Assembly: GCF_001189295.1 (NCBI RefSeq)
Contig: NZ_CP012159.1
Coordinates: forward strand, 8,540,501 to 8,604,500
Direction of reading: 5' to 3'
DNA length: 64,000 nt
DNA from: Chondromyces crocatus
GTDB taxonomy: Bacteria > Myxococcota_A > Polyangia > Polyangiales > Polyangiaceae
Shown: positions 1 to 8,218 of the stretch, in pieces
Layout of the letters: each line of letters begins with the position of its first letter
Numbering within the stretch: position 1 is the first letter of the stretch
Notes under the pieces: model-generated
What the model saw: only the letters and a program-made list of their open reading frames with translations
Told to the model about the DNA's origin: nothing
The model's database searches: none
Position numbers and translations under genes: made by a program

Positions 1-2
1 GT

Positions 3-164
3 GTGGGTACCGTGCTGCTCGACGATCACGGCATCCACGTCGAGCAGATCGAGCCCGCCATCCTCCCCGAGACGCTGACCTGGGCCTTCAACACCCTCCT
101 CGACGTCCGCCAGCGCCTCGAGCGCAAGCCCCTCCACAGCGACGTCGACAGCTCCTACCACTGA
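3..164 (+). CDS. C-terminal end of an unidentified protein (partial)
   Basis: An open frame enters from the left edge and ends with TGA at 162-164. It gives 53 residues ending HSDVDSSYH. The tail is hydrophilic and charged, with no signal, membrane segment or motif that I recognise. Codon use is strongly GC-rich at third positions, as in the neighbouring genes, so it is probably the real end of a gene starting outside the window. The function cannot be told from this fragment. Confidence 0.55.
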   Translation: MGTVLLDDHGIHVEQIEPAILPETLTWAFNTLLDVRQRLERKPLHSDVDSSYH

Positions 165-563
165 CCTCCGACCGCTCCTTGTCCATGCGCTCGGGGGGCG
201 ATCCTGGCGATCGCCCCGTGATCCACCGGATCATCCATCCACCTCACAGTGCGCCACCGTTTCTCCCCATCGCTCGCCTCATCGCTCGCCCCTCGCACTC
301 CCATCGGGCCGCGAAATCAGGGCGCCCACCGGCCCTCCTCGGCCCTCGCGACAGGATCGGCGCGATCGCCCCCCCACCCGCGACCCCCCATCTCCTCACG
401 GCACACCCCGTGCACAAGTGACCCTCGAACGGCGCTCCTCCGCAGCGGCATCCCCGGGCATGTCCCGGCGCTCCCCGCGCGGACCGCCCTCATCGCAGCG
501 CGCCCTGTGCTCGCCGCGAGAGGACCCTCACCCGCCGCCACCACGCCCTCAAGGAGATCTCGC
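165..563. other. Intergenic region, about 400 bp, no gene seen
   Basis: This stretch lies between the left-edge gene and the GH16 gene. Frames are open through it because of the high GC content, including an in-frame upstream extension of the GH16 gene. I see no start with a ribosome binding site, no recognisable protein and no clear hairpin. It presumably holds the promoter of the glucanase gene. Confidence 0.5.
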
Positions 564-1886
564 ATGCCCCTTCGACACGGCACTCCCTTCCTCGTCCTCT
601 CGCTCCTCGCGGCCTGCACGGCGCCCGTGGACCCGAACACCACCGACGAGGAGGTCGAGGTCGACGCCTTTGGCGTCACCTCCCCCAACATCACCAACGG
701 CGACTACATCATCCGCGCGGTCCACAGCGGCAAGTGCCTCGACATCGCCGCCGCCAGCATCCAGAACGGCGCCGCCGTGCAGCAGTGGGACTGCAACGGC
801 ACCCCGGCCCAGGTCTTCCGTGTCACCGCCGTCGGCGATGGCTACGTGCGCATCGTCAACCCCAACAGCGACAAGGCCCTCGACGTCACCGAGCTGAGCA
901 CCGCCGACGGCGCCCGCATCCAGCAGTGGGGCTACGGCGGCGGCGCGAACCAGCAGTTCGAGGTCTTCGACGCGGGCGGCGGCCACTACGGCATCCGCGC
1001 CCGCCACAGTGGCAAGACCCTCGACGTCACCGAGGTCAGCACCGCGAGCGGCACGCCCATCCAGCAGTGGACCTGGTTCGGCGCGAACAACCAGCGCTGG
1101 CTCTTCGAGAAGATCGGCAGCAACCCCGGCAACCCCGGCAACTGGAACCTCGTCTTCGCCGACGAGTTCAACGGCGCGAATGGCTCCCCCGTCGACGCCT
1201 CCAAGTGGACCCACGAGATCGGCGGCGGCGGCTGGGGCAACGCCGAACTCCAGTACTACACGAACAGCACCAGCAACGCCCGGCAGGAGAACGGCAACCT
1301 CGTCATCACCGCCACGCCGCAGAACGCGAACCAGCACGGCTGCTGGTACGGCACCTGCCAGTACACCTCCGCCCGCCTCGTCTCCCGCGGCAAGTTCGAG
1401 ACCACGTACGGCCGCATCGAAGCCCGCATCCAGGTCCCGCGCGGACGGGGCCTCTGGCCTGCCTTCTGGATGCTCGGCAACGACATCGGCACCGTCGGCT
1501 GGCCGGCGTGCGGCGAGATCGACATCATGGAGAACATCGGCTCCGAGCCCAGCACCCTCCACGGCAGCCTGCACGGCCCGGGCTACTTCGGCGGCAATCC
1601 CCTCACCCGCAGCACCACCCTCCCGAATGGCGCCCCCCTCGCCGACGACTTCCACATCTACGCCGTGGAATGGGAGCCCAACACCGTTCGCTGGTACCTC
1701 GATGGCGCGCTCTACCAGACCCGCACCACCGCCGACGTCCCTGCGGGTGGCCGGTGGGTCTATGATCACAACTTCTTCATGATCCTCAACGTCGCCGTCG
1801 GCGGCACCTGGCCCGGCTCCCCCAACGCCTCGACGTCGTTCCCTCAGCAGATGCGCGTCGACTACGTGCGCGTCTACCACCGCTGA
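564..1886 (+). CDS. Secreted GH16 beta-glucanase with ricin-type lectin domain (lipoprotein)
   Basis: Predicted 440-residue exported endo-beta-1,3(4)-glucanase (laminarinase type). The N terminus is a short lipoprotein signal with LAAC at residues 15-18. Residues about 45-185 form a ricin-B/CBM13 beta-trefoil with three QQW repeats (QQWDCNG, QQWGYGG, QQWTWFG). A Gly/Asn/Pro linker leads to a GH16 catalytic domain from about 195 to the end. The GH16 signature GEIDIMENIG gives nucleophile E318, D320 and acid/base E323. The start at 564 is chosen because AAGGAG lies at 551-556 and the signal peptide follows directly; an in-frame extension upstream is Pro/Arg-rich and not protein-like. It probably degrades fungal or algal beta-glucan, fitting a predatory or saprophytic lifestyle (inference). 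A strong hairpin follows, so it looks monocistronic. Confidence 0.93.
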   Translation: MPLRHGTPFLVLSLLAACTAPVDPNTTDEEVEVDAFGVTSPNITNGDYIIRAVHSGKCLDIAAASIQNGAAVQQWDCNGTPAQVFRVTAVGDGYVRIVNPNSDKALDVTELSTADGARIQQWGYGGGANQQFEVFDAGGGHYGIRARHSGKTLDVTEVSTASGTPIQQWTWFGANNQRWLFEKIGSNPGNPGNWNLVFADEFNGANGSPVDASKWTHEIGGGGWGNAELQYYTNSTSNARQENGNLVITATPQNANQHGCWYGTCQYTSARLVSRGKFETTYGRIEARIQVPRGRGLWPAFWMLGNDIGTVGWPACGEIDIMENIGSEPSTLHGSLHGPGYFGGNPLTRSTTLPNGAPLADDFHIYAVEWEPNTVRWYLDGALYQTRTTADVPAGGRWVYDHNFFMILNVAVGGTWPGSPNASTSFPQQMRVDYVRVYHR

Positions 1887-1893
1887 GCGCGCA

Positions 1894-1928
1894 GCACCGA
1901 GCGTCAACCCGGCGTTGACGCTCGGTGC
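1894..1928 (+). terminator. Perfect 15-bp inverted repeat after the GH16 gene
   Basis: Left arm GCACCGAGCGTCAAC, loop CCGGC, and a perfectly complementary right arm. It starts 8 bp after the glucanase stop codon. There is no T-tract, but the stem is perfect and well placed to end transcription before the regulator gene at 1980. Confidence 0.75.
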
Positions 1929-1979
1929 ACGCCTGCGCTCCCATCGCGCAGGGCCACCGTCTCCGGCCCGCGTGACACC

Positions 1980-2696
1980 ATGGACAGGATTCTTCGCCTC
2001 TTCGGCCTCATGGACTCCCTGCGGCGCCACCGGGAGCCGGTGACGGCCCAGGAGCTCGCCAGAGAACATCGGGTCTCCGCGCGCACCGTCTACCGCGACA
2101 TCCAGCTCCTCCAGGCGCTCGGAGCCCCGGTCGGCGGCGAAGCTGGCCTGGGCTACGTGCTCCGTCCGGGGTTCTTCCTGCCACCGCTCATGTTCTCCGT
2201 CGAGGAGCTGGAGGCGGCCGTGCTCGGCGCGCGCTGGGTCGAGCAGCTCCCGGACGCGGAGCTGTCGGCGGCCGCCACCAACGTGCTGTCCAAGCTCACC
2301 GCTGCGGTTCCAAAACACCTCGCGGACCGGATCGGCGACACCGGCCTGTGGGCCGCCGTGGGCAATACCAGCACGGCCCCAGCGCCCATCCTCGGCGTCG
2401 TTCGACGCGCCATGCGTGAGGAGCGGGGCCTCTCCATTCGCTACCAGAGCCGGGCTGGCGCAACCTCGGAGCGCATCGTTCTGCCCGTGCAGCTCGCCTA
2501 CTTCGAGACCCACCAAGTCTTCGCCGCCTGGTGCTGCCTGCGGAGCGCCTTCTGCCACTTCCGGCTGGACCGCCTGCAGCATGCGGAACTCACCGAGCAG
2601 CGCTTCCACAAGCGCCGCGTCGACCTCGCGGCCGAGTGGTTCAAGGAGTTCGAGGCCGACTTCGCGCAAGGAAAGCCTGGGGTGGAGGGGACCTGA
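1980..2696 (+). CDS. YafY-type transcriptional regulator (HTH_11 + WYL)
   Basis: A 238-residue DNA-binding regulator. Residues 1-60 are a DeoR/HTH_11 winged helix (MDRILRLFGLMDSLRR, then the recognition helix VSARTVYRDIQLL). Residues about 130-225 match a WYL ligand-sensing domain, with the typical RLDRLQHAELTEQRF segment near its end. Family members repress or activate adjacent genes in response to small molecules or nucleic-acid ligands. It lies just upstream of a co-oriented NmrA-like epimerase and a decayed dioxygenase, so it probably controls that small unit. ATG at 1980 is the natural start since the HTH begins at once. Confidence 0.85.
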   Translation: MDRILRLFGLMDSLRRHREPVTAQELAREHRVSARTVYRDIQLLQALGAPVGGEAGLGYVLRPGFFLPPLMFSVEELEAAVLGARWVEQLPDAELSAAATNVLSKLTAAVPKHLADRIGDTGLWAAVGNTSTAPAPILGVVRRAMREERGLSIRYQSRAGATSERIVLPVQLAYFETHQVFAAWCCLRSAFCHFRLDRLQHAELTEQRFHKRRVDLAAEWFKEFEADFAQGKPGVEGT

Positions 2697-2806
2697 GGAC
2701 GAGACCACGCGTGGGCGACGGCTGCTGACACCTTCTGTCACGACGCCGGGCTATCGAATCCCGGAGCCGCCCGGAAGGCGGCGTCCCCTTCCCCCTGGAG
2801 CCTCTC

Positions 2807-3661
2807 ATGGTCGACTCCCGCGAAGCCTCATCTCCCTCTCGCCGCACCATCCTGGTGACTGGCGCCACCGGAACGGTCGGACGGCACCTCGTCCAGCAGC
2901 TCACCGCCACTGGCCACCGCGTCCGCGCGCTGTCACGGCGCCCAGCGCAGGCCAACCTCCCGCCCGAGGTCGACGTCGTCCAGGGAGACCTCGCCGTGTC
3001 CAGCTCGCTCACGCATGCCTTCGAAGGCGTGAGCGCCGTCCACCTGATCACCTTCGCCGGAGAGGACGGCGCATCGCTCATGAACGGCGAAGCGATCGTC
3101 CGCCTCGCCGAGCGCTCCGGCGTCCGCAAGGCCACGATCCTCGGCGGCTGGGACGAGACGTCCATCGAGCATGCCCTCCAGAACAGCACGATCGGGTGGA
3201 CCCGGCTGGAGCCGGTCGAGTTCATGGCGAACACGCTGGAGTGGGCGCCGGGCATCCAGCAAGGAAACGTCGTCCGCACGCTCGCGACCTGGCCCAGCGC
3301 CGTGGTCCACGAAGCCGACATCGCGGCCGTGGCCGCCGTCGCGCTCACCCACGATGGCCACGAAGGCAAGCGCTATCCCTTGAGCGGCCCCGAGGCCCTC
3401 ACCCCCGCCGAGCGCACCGCGATCCTCGCCGCTGCAGTGGGCCGCCCCCTCACCTTCGAGGCGCTCACCGAGGACCAGGAGCGCGAGCGCCTCCGCGCCC
3501 ACGGCCATCCCGAAGACCATGTCGAGTTCGGCATCCAGCTCGCCACCAACCCCCCAGCGCAAGCGGCCTGCATCCTCCCGACCATCGAGCAAGTGACCAG
3601 GCGCGCCGCCCGCACCTTCGCGACCTGGGCCAGCGAGCACGCGAGCGCCTTTCGCGCTTGA
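2807..3661 (+). CDS. NmrA-like NAD(P)-binding protein / atypical SDR
   Basis: A 284-residue cytosolic Rossmann protein. Residues about 15-25 read ILVTGATGTVG, the NAD(P)-binding glycine motif of atypical short-chain dehydrogenases of the NmrA/NAD(P)H-azoreductase-like group. The usual YxxxK catalytic pair is not obvious, as is common in NmrA-like redox sensors and quinone reductases. Start at 2807 follows CTGGAG with suitable spacing. It lies 110 bp downstream of the WYL regulator and 33 bp upstream of the dioxygenase pseudogene, so the three probably form one unit. The substrate is unknown. Confidence 0.85.
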   Translation: MVDSREASSPSRRTILVTGATGTVGRHLVQQLTATGHRVRALSRRPAQANLPPEVDVVQGDLAVSSSLTHAFEGVSAVHLITFAGEDGASLMNGEAIVRLAERSGVRKATILGGWDETSIEHALQNSTIGWTRLEPVEFMANTLEWAPGIQQGNVVRTLATWPSAVVHEADIAAVAAVALTHDGHEGKRYPLSGPEALTPAERTAILAAAVGRPLTFEALTEDQERERLRAHGHPEDHVEFGIQLATNPPAQAACILPTIEQVTRRAARTFATWASEHASAFRA

Positions 3662-3694
3662 CCCTTCCCCCCCACCTTCACCTGGAAAGCCCCC

Positions 3695-4225
3695 ATGACC
3701 CTGACGACCCGCGAGATCGATCGATACCAGCGAGACGGCTTCTTGAAGGTCCCTCAGGTGCTCTCCCCTGCAGAGGTCTCCAGCTTCCTCGACGAGGCCA
3801 GAGCGATGCTGCACCGCCACGACCGCCTCCACTGGCCCTCCGAGCAAGGGCTGGTCATGGACTGGGGCGCCGACGCAGAGATCATGAGCACGGTCATGCG
3901 CGGCCTGACGCTCCATCCCGTCATCACCAGCGTGGCCGAGCAGCTCGCTGGCCGACCCCTGCGCCTGTTCAAGTCGGAGCTTCTGCGCAAAGCCTGCACC
4001 GGCTCGGCGACCACGCCACCACGTGCGGACGGCCCACACGGCCCACGCCAACGAGACCGACATCCCACGGATCTCGCTGGCCACCGTCTACATGGACGTC
4101 GACGCGCGGTTCGACCCCCGCAAGCTCTACGGCGACGGGACGACCGACGCGCTCTCCCGACTCCTGACGACCCTGGAAGCGAGCCCCCCCTGTCCGGGGA
4201 TCGTTTCCCCAGACTCCGCTGAACG
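3695..4225 (+). pseudogene. Phytanoyl-CoA dioxygenase (PhyH) family, decayed
   Basis: The first ~95 residues read as a normal PhyH N terminus (REIDRYQRDGFLKVPQVLSP up to RLFKSELLRKA). After about 3995 the frame continues as Arg/Pro-rich nonsense. PhyH C-terminal sequence reappears in other frames: GDHATTCGR in one, then TAHANETDIPRISLATVYMD and DARFDPRKLYGDGT in another from about 4030. About 100 residues of the middle, including the HxD iron-binding motif of the family, are absent. The gene therefore carries an internal deletion plus at least one frameshift and cannot make an active Fe(II)/2-oxoglutarate enzyme. A start with GGAAAG just upstream is intact. Confidence 0.75.
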
Positions 4226-4344
4226 AGCGCGCCTGACTGCCAGGGCAGCGCAGCCGTCCTTCGAGACGCGGGCACCGCCGCACCCATTCACGAGGGGACG
4301 GCGCAGCGATCGTCACGGAAGCGCGCCGCCCTCCTCGCGCACCA

Positions 4345-4902
4345 TCACCCTCCAGGCGTCGCCTCGAAGAGCGCATCCGCGGAGAGAGAGGCCGGCCCGG
4401 GAAGCGCGATGCGCTGATCGACCTTGTCGACGAGCCAGCGATCGACGTCCAGCAACCACCATTCCTTGATGGTCAGCTCATAGAAGCGCCGCGGGCCGTC
4501 ACCCGTGAACTCGCTCTCGGGCAGCATCCATTGCCGCCGGACCCCCTCGTCCGGGAAGAGCGTCTCGTAAAAGTAGTCGCGGATGGGCGGAAGCTCTTGC
4601 GCTGGCACCGCCCGCGCCGAGCCCCTGAGCTGCAGACCATCCAGCCCGAGCGGCGAAGAAGCGCCCAGATCCGTCCGGAAGATCGAACCGCAGATGGCCG
4701 GGTGGGCCTCGATGTTGCGAGAATGCCGTGCTCCCCGCATCGAGTACCAGATCAGGCGCGGGACGCCTTCGACACGCGGCGTGTAGGCGACCGTGGAGGC
4801 CCAGGGCTCGCCCTCGTCCGACACCGTGGAGAGCGTGACGTACCCCGTGGTCTTCAGCAGCACAGCAGCACGCTGCAGGAGAGCCGCTTCTTCAGCTCGC
4901 AT
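4345..4902 (-). CDS. Pyridoxamine 5'-phosphate oxidase-like FMN-binding protein
   Basis: A 185-residue protein with the split-barrel flavin-binding fold. The N-terminal half has the characteristic strands GYVTLSTVSDEGEPWASTV and PRLIWYSMRGARHSRNIEAHP, as in PPOX-family general stress or F420/FMN-binding proteins. The second half, with IRDYFYETLFPDEGVRR and FYELTIKEWWLLDVDRW, follows the usual pattern of contacts to flavin and substrate. Start at 4902 is preceded by CCGGAGGTGGAGCG, a good ribosome binding site. It is convergent with the dioxygenase pseudogene and downstream of the decayed acyltransferase remnant. The substrate is unknown. Confidence 0.82.
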   Translation of the reverse strand: MRAEEAALLQRAAVLLKTTGYVTLSTVSDEGEPWASTVAYTPRVEGVPRLIWYSMRGARHSRNIEAHPAICGSIFRTDLGASSPLGLDGLQLRGSARAVPAQELPPIRDYFYETLFPDEGVRRQWMLPESEFTGDGPRRFYELTIKEWWLLDVDRWLVDKVDQRIALPGPASLSADALFEATPGG

Positions 4903-4961
4903 CGCTCCACCTCCGGGGGTTCATGCCATGGACCGAGCAGCGTCGCCCTGAAACCGCCTGC

Positions 4962-5414
4962 TCAGCGCCCCGCACCGACCCACGCGGACCATGCACGCTG
5001 TCGAGGCGGACGCCGCCCACCTTTTCGCTGACCCACCCCCGCTCTCGAAACGGGGCAATGCTCTCCAGCGCCATCGTCGTCCTCTCGAGATTGTAGACGC
5101 GGTGTAACACGCTCTCCTCCTTCTCCGTATCGACCTGAAACCGAGACCTGCGAGAGCCCCCCAGCAGTCACCTCTCGACCATCGCACGCGAGATCGGCGC
5201 GTCGCCAGGTCCACGGCATCGCTCCGCACACGTGCCCGTGCCGCAGCGCGCCGTGAACCGGTGAGGCACAGGTGTTCATCGAGGGCGGACCGCGCGCTTC
5301 CGGCCGCAAGAAAGTGCGCCTCCAGAGACACTGGACCTCATGGAAAGCACGCGCCAGCCAGCACATGTCCCATTCGGAGGCATCGACGAACGTCGCCTGC
5401 TGGTGGGAGTTCAT
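4962..5414 (-). pseudogene. Decayed remnant of a FemX/BioF2-like acyltransferase gene
   Basis: A frame opens with ATG at 5414, four bases after the stop of the methyltransferase at 5418. This is the same arrangement as the intact methyltransferase-acyltransferase pair at 8219/8215. It encodes ATFVDASEWD and CWLARAF, matching AAFVDTHGWD and GWLASLDEAF of the intact protein, with the stretch between lost. Beyond that the sequence is Arg/Pro-rich and unlike any protein. I read it as the front end of a second acyltransferase copy that lost almost all of its coding region. The similarity is short, so this rests mainly on the shared gene order. The rest of 4903-4961 holds nothing recognisable. Confidence 0.5.
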
Positions 5415-5417
5415 GGA

Positions 5418-6218
5418 TCACTCCTTCTGGCAGTCGATCATCACCGCATGAGGCCTGCGCAAGTAGGGGCGCAGCGCTTCGGGCGCATCCTCCAGACAGG
5501 CCAGTCCAGGCGGCCAGAGGTCATACCAATGGAGGGCCTCGAACCCTGCAGCCCGCAGCGTCGCATTCAGGGTCGCGGCAGACCAGTACCAGCCCGTGAC
5601 CATCGCCTCGTCTTTCAATAGCCCGAGCCGAACCGCGCTGCCGTCGACGTGATGCGCCTCGGAGGTCAGGCTGAAACCACAGGAATGGTAGTAGTCGGGC
5701 TCGCTCTCGTAGCGAGGATGCAGCTGCAAGGTGAGCAATCGACCGCCAGGACGAAGCAAGCCGGCCATGCTCACGCACATCGCGCGCAGCGCGTCCCGGG
5801 TGTTCGCATAGGGCAGGACATAGACGCTCAGCACGACGTCGAACTGCCCCTGCAACGATGAGGACAGCTCCGACGTAAATTCGATACCACGTCGCTCGGT
5901 CTCCTCGCGATCACGAGCATGGCGCAACATGCCTTCCGACTCGTCGTACCCGACCACCCGCCCGCCACCGCGCGCCTTCAACTGGCGAGCATAGAACCCA
6001 GGACCACACCCGAAATCGATCACATCGAGCCCGCTCACATCGCCCAGACGATGCAGCACACTGGGGACCTCGAGTTCTCTTCGGAAGGGCCACTGGGCCA
6101 TGCTCTCGCCGTCGTAAACTCCAGCGAGCTTGTCGAACTGGCTCCCGGCCGCAGCGGGCCTCGCGCCATCCTTCTCGTTGGTCGTTAACCCTTCTCCGGG
6201 GGTGGAAGTCGTATCCAT
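5418..6218 (-). CDS. SAM-dependent methyltransferase, cassette copy 1
   Basis: A 266-residue class I methyltransferase. Motif I is VIDFGCGPGFYARQL, followed by the acidic end of strand 2 in VVGYDESEGM and a motif IV-like VVLSVYVLPY. The 3' half (LLRPGGRLLTLQLHPRYESE) fits the post-III region. A longer in-frame extension exists, but ATG 6218 is chosen because GAGAGGAG lies just upstream and this leader is conserved in the paralogue at 8219-9016, while the extension is not. The two proteins are close relatives throughout, ending in an almost identical PHAVxIDCQKE. It is followed by the decayed acyltransferase remnant. Substrate unknown; a small molecule or tailoring substrate is likely. Confidence 0.85.
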   Translation of the reverse strand: MDTTSTPGEGLTTNEKDGARPAAAGSQFDKLAGVYDGESMAQWPFRRELEVPSVLHRLGDVSGLDVIDFGCGPGFYARQLKARGGGRVVGYDESEGMLRHARDREETERRGIEFTSELSSSLQGQFDVVLSVYVLPYANTRDALRAMCVSMAGLLRPGGRLLTLQLHPRYESEPDYYHSCGFSLTSEAHHVDGSAVRLGLLKDEAMVTGWYWSAATLNATLRAAGFEALHWYDLWPPGLACLEDAPEALRPYLRRPHAVMIDCQKE

Positions 6219-6498
6219 GCGCCGCTCCTCTCGGAAGTGATTCTCCTGTGTTCTTGTGGCAGCCGGCGCTTGCCTCAAGGGTGACCCGAAAAAAAAAACA
6301 CGCGCGCCCCGTGACGCGACGCCGAGCGCACCTCGTGACGACGGGACGCGAACACCCCGTCTCTCGGCGATCCCTTGTTGACGGGTCAATGCCCAGGGCC
6401 ATCCCCCTGGCGACTCCCTGGAAAGCGAGGCGAAGCTGGCGCTCCGGAGTGGCACGAGGGCACGCCGCACGAGTGCAGCCGCTTCGCTTCCGCACCCA

Positions 6499-6867
6499 TC
6501 ATGCGACGTCCGTCCGTGAGCGCCGTAAGGTCGCGCGGCGCGGGACCGGCGCGTCGCTGAGGATCCTCGCCTCCAGGATCTCCCACCACTGCTCCTGCTC
6601 CGTGCGGCGCCGCTCCCAGTCGGGCTCTTTCGAGCGCAGAGCGACGGCTGCACGATACGTCCCCCACGCCGCTTCGTCCTCGAACGATATCGAGTGCTCC
6701 AGCGCATGCACCTCGGGCCCGATGGTTCGCACGTACCACCGGGGGTCATGCGCCATATCGAGGCCATCATAGAACCAGAGATCGCGAGCGCGAACCCAAT
6801 CCCAGAACTCCGCGACGTTCGCGCGCGCTTTCACTGTGGGTTTGAAGACGTAGACCAGATGGATCAC
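6499..6867 (-). CDS. Hypothetical protein, possibly of the dimeric alpha/beta-barrel type
   Basis: A 122-residue soluble protein starting at GTG 6867 (VIHLVYVFKPTVKARANVAEFWDW), preceded by a strong AGGAGGAGAGG. The opening beta-strand, a helix, then HDPRWYVRTIGPEVHALEHS and WGTYRAAVAL recall NIPSNAP/EthD/Dabb-like proteins, but no diagnostic motif is present. It sits between the two methyltransferase cassettes on the same strand and could be the third member of the original cassette. No signal peptide or membrane segment. The call is tentative. Confidence 0.55.
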   Translation of the reverse strand: MIHLVYVFKPTVKARANVAEFWDWVRARDLWFYDGLDMAHDPRWYVRTIGPEVHALEHSISFEDEAAWGTYRAAVALRSKEPDWERRRTEQEQWWEILEARILSDAPVPRRATLRRSRTDVA

Positions 6868-7015
6868 CCTCTCCTCCTCTCTCCTGTCGACGAGAACGCT
6901 GACGGGGAGCCGCGACTTACCCCGCATCGAGGTCGACCTTTCTCGAAGTCCGCCGAGAGATCCTCGAGACGCCTCTCTGGACGCGGAACGCTCGCAGCGC
7001 TCCCCGATCAGCGCT

Positions 7016-8215
7016 TCAATCAGAAATCAGCGCCCATTCAGGGCTCATATGACCGGCGAACTCCTTCTGGAATTGCTCCTGAAGGTTCGCATTGTGCTTC
7101 GAGGCGGCCTCACGATCGATCCGCTCGCCCTGCCGCGGCAGGACGACGGCCACCAGCGGATCGAGATGAGCGCCTCGGAGCACCTTGGCTCGGAGCGACG
7201 ATATCGACAGCCGGAGCACCTTCGCTCCCTGTGCGACGGCCCGATCGATCGACGCGTAATATGCCAGCACGAAATAGCGAAAATCATCATTGGCGACGTC
7301 GTAATCCGAGCCGAAGTACCGCAGGTGGAGCGACTGCCCGAAGGTGTAGAACACGGCCAGCGCCGTGGTCTGTTCGCCCCGCTTCGCGCTGGCCACGACG
7401 GCCGATTTCAGGACACCGCTCTTCCGTTGACCGGCCAGGATCTTGCGCATCCACTCCTCCCCCTGAAGGCTGCCGTGACGGGCGCGGTTCTGCGCGATGA
7501 GGCGCGCCGCCACCGACTCCACGGCCTCGTCGACGGGGGACCATTCGACGCGGTTGCCCTTCTTCGCGAACGCCCTGAGTTCCGTGTTCGTTCGCATCCG
7601 GTTGTGCTTCCCGAGCTGATGGGTGAGCTCGGAGAGACCGCCTTGCGGGATTCGCAGCGAGGCCTCTGCTGAATGCAGCAGGATCACGGCGCCTGGACTG
7701 ACTTCGGCGAACTCCAGCGCAGCCGAGATCGGCATGTAAGGAATGACTGCGCCCCCGAGCCCGCGCAGCGCCGCCAGGTTCATCGCCTCGCGCCCCAGCC
7801 GTGCCAGCGCCTCGGCGCGCCGTGGACCCGTGACGCAAGGGATCTCGTTGTGGGTGGACCTGCGCGCCCCCAGCCACAAGAAATCGCGCGCCCAGGGGCC
7901 CGGCACCTCGGGGAAGAAGCTCGCCAGCGAGAACATGCCCGGGCTCCGCTCCCCGTCCCAGAGCGCGCACCCTGCCAGGATGCCCGCGCGGCCCGTGACC
8001 GTGAGCAGCGGCGCGGCGCCGAAGGCCTCGTCCAGGCTGGCCAGCCACCCCTGGCTGTTGAAAAAGTCGTCGTCGGAGACCAGCGCGTCCCACCCATGGG
8101 TGTCGACGAAGGCCGCCGAAGGCAACAGCTCCGCCCTCAGGGCGCGCTTCATGGACTCGTCGCGATGGACGTGCCCGGCGCGCCCCGTGAGGGCTGCCTG
8201 CCGAAGGGCGCTCAT
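7016..8215 (-). CDS. FemX/BioF2-type GNAT acyltransferase (peptidoglycan-biosynthesis-like)
   Basis: A 399-residue protein resembling the GNAT-fold proteins annotated as peptidoglycan biosynthesis/recognition or BioF2-like acetyltransferases. The C-terminal half carries the features of the second GNAT lobe: AVVASAKRGEQTTALAVFYT, LHLRYFGSDYDVANDDFRYF and LAYYASIDRAVAQGAKVLRL. It starts four bases after the methyltransferase stop at 8219, and the ribosome binding site AAGGAG lies inside the last codons of that gene, so the pair is translationally coupled. The likely role is N-acylation or aminoacyl transfer onto an amine, with the methyltransferase acting on the same product (inference). A decayed copy of its front end lies at 4962-5414. 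Confidence 0.75.
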   Translation of the reverse strand: MSALRQAALTGRAGHVHRDESMKRALRAELLPSAAFVDTHGWDALVSDDDFFNSQGWLASLDEAFGAAPLLTVTGRAGILAGCALWDGERSPGMFSLASFFPEVPGPWARDFLWLGARRSTHNEIPCVTGPRRAEALARLGREAMNLAALRGLGGAVIPYMPISAALEFAEVSPGAVILLHSAEASLRIPQGGLSELTHQLGKHNRMRTNTELRAFAKKGNRVEWSPVDEAVESVAARLIAQNRARHGSLQGEEWMRKILAGQRKSGVLKSAVVASAKRGEQTTALAVFYTFGQSLHLRYFGSDYDVANDDFRYFVLAYYASIDRAVAQGAKVLRLSISSLRAKVLRGAHLDPLVAVVLPRQGERIDREAASKHNANLQEQFQKEFAGHMSPEWALISD

Positions 8216-8218
8216 GGG

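Noticed and set aside
249-563. N-terminal extension of the GH16 protein
   Set aside because: The in-frame extension is Pro/Arg/His-rich and lacks a ribosome binding site, whereas ATG 564 has AAGGAG and starts a lipoprotein signal.
549-2741. Large minus-strand open frame opposite the GH16 and WYL genes
   Set aside because: It is fully antisense to two well-identified genes and has a Val/Gly/Ala-biased composition typical of shadow frames.
5092-5109. TetR-type operator upstream of a small minus-strand frame
   Set aside because: The outer TGT/ACA match but the inner half-sites agree poorly, and no regulator or intact target gene lies beside it.
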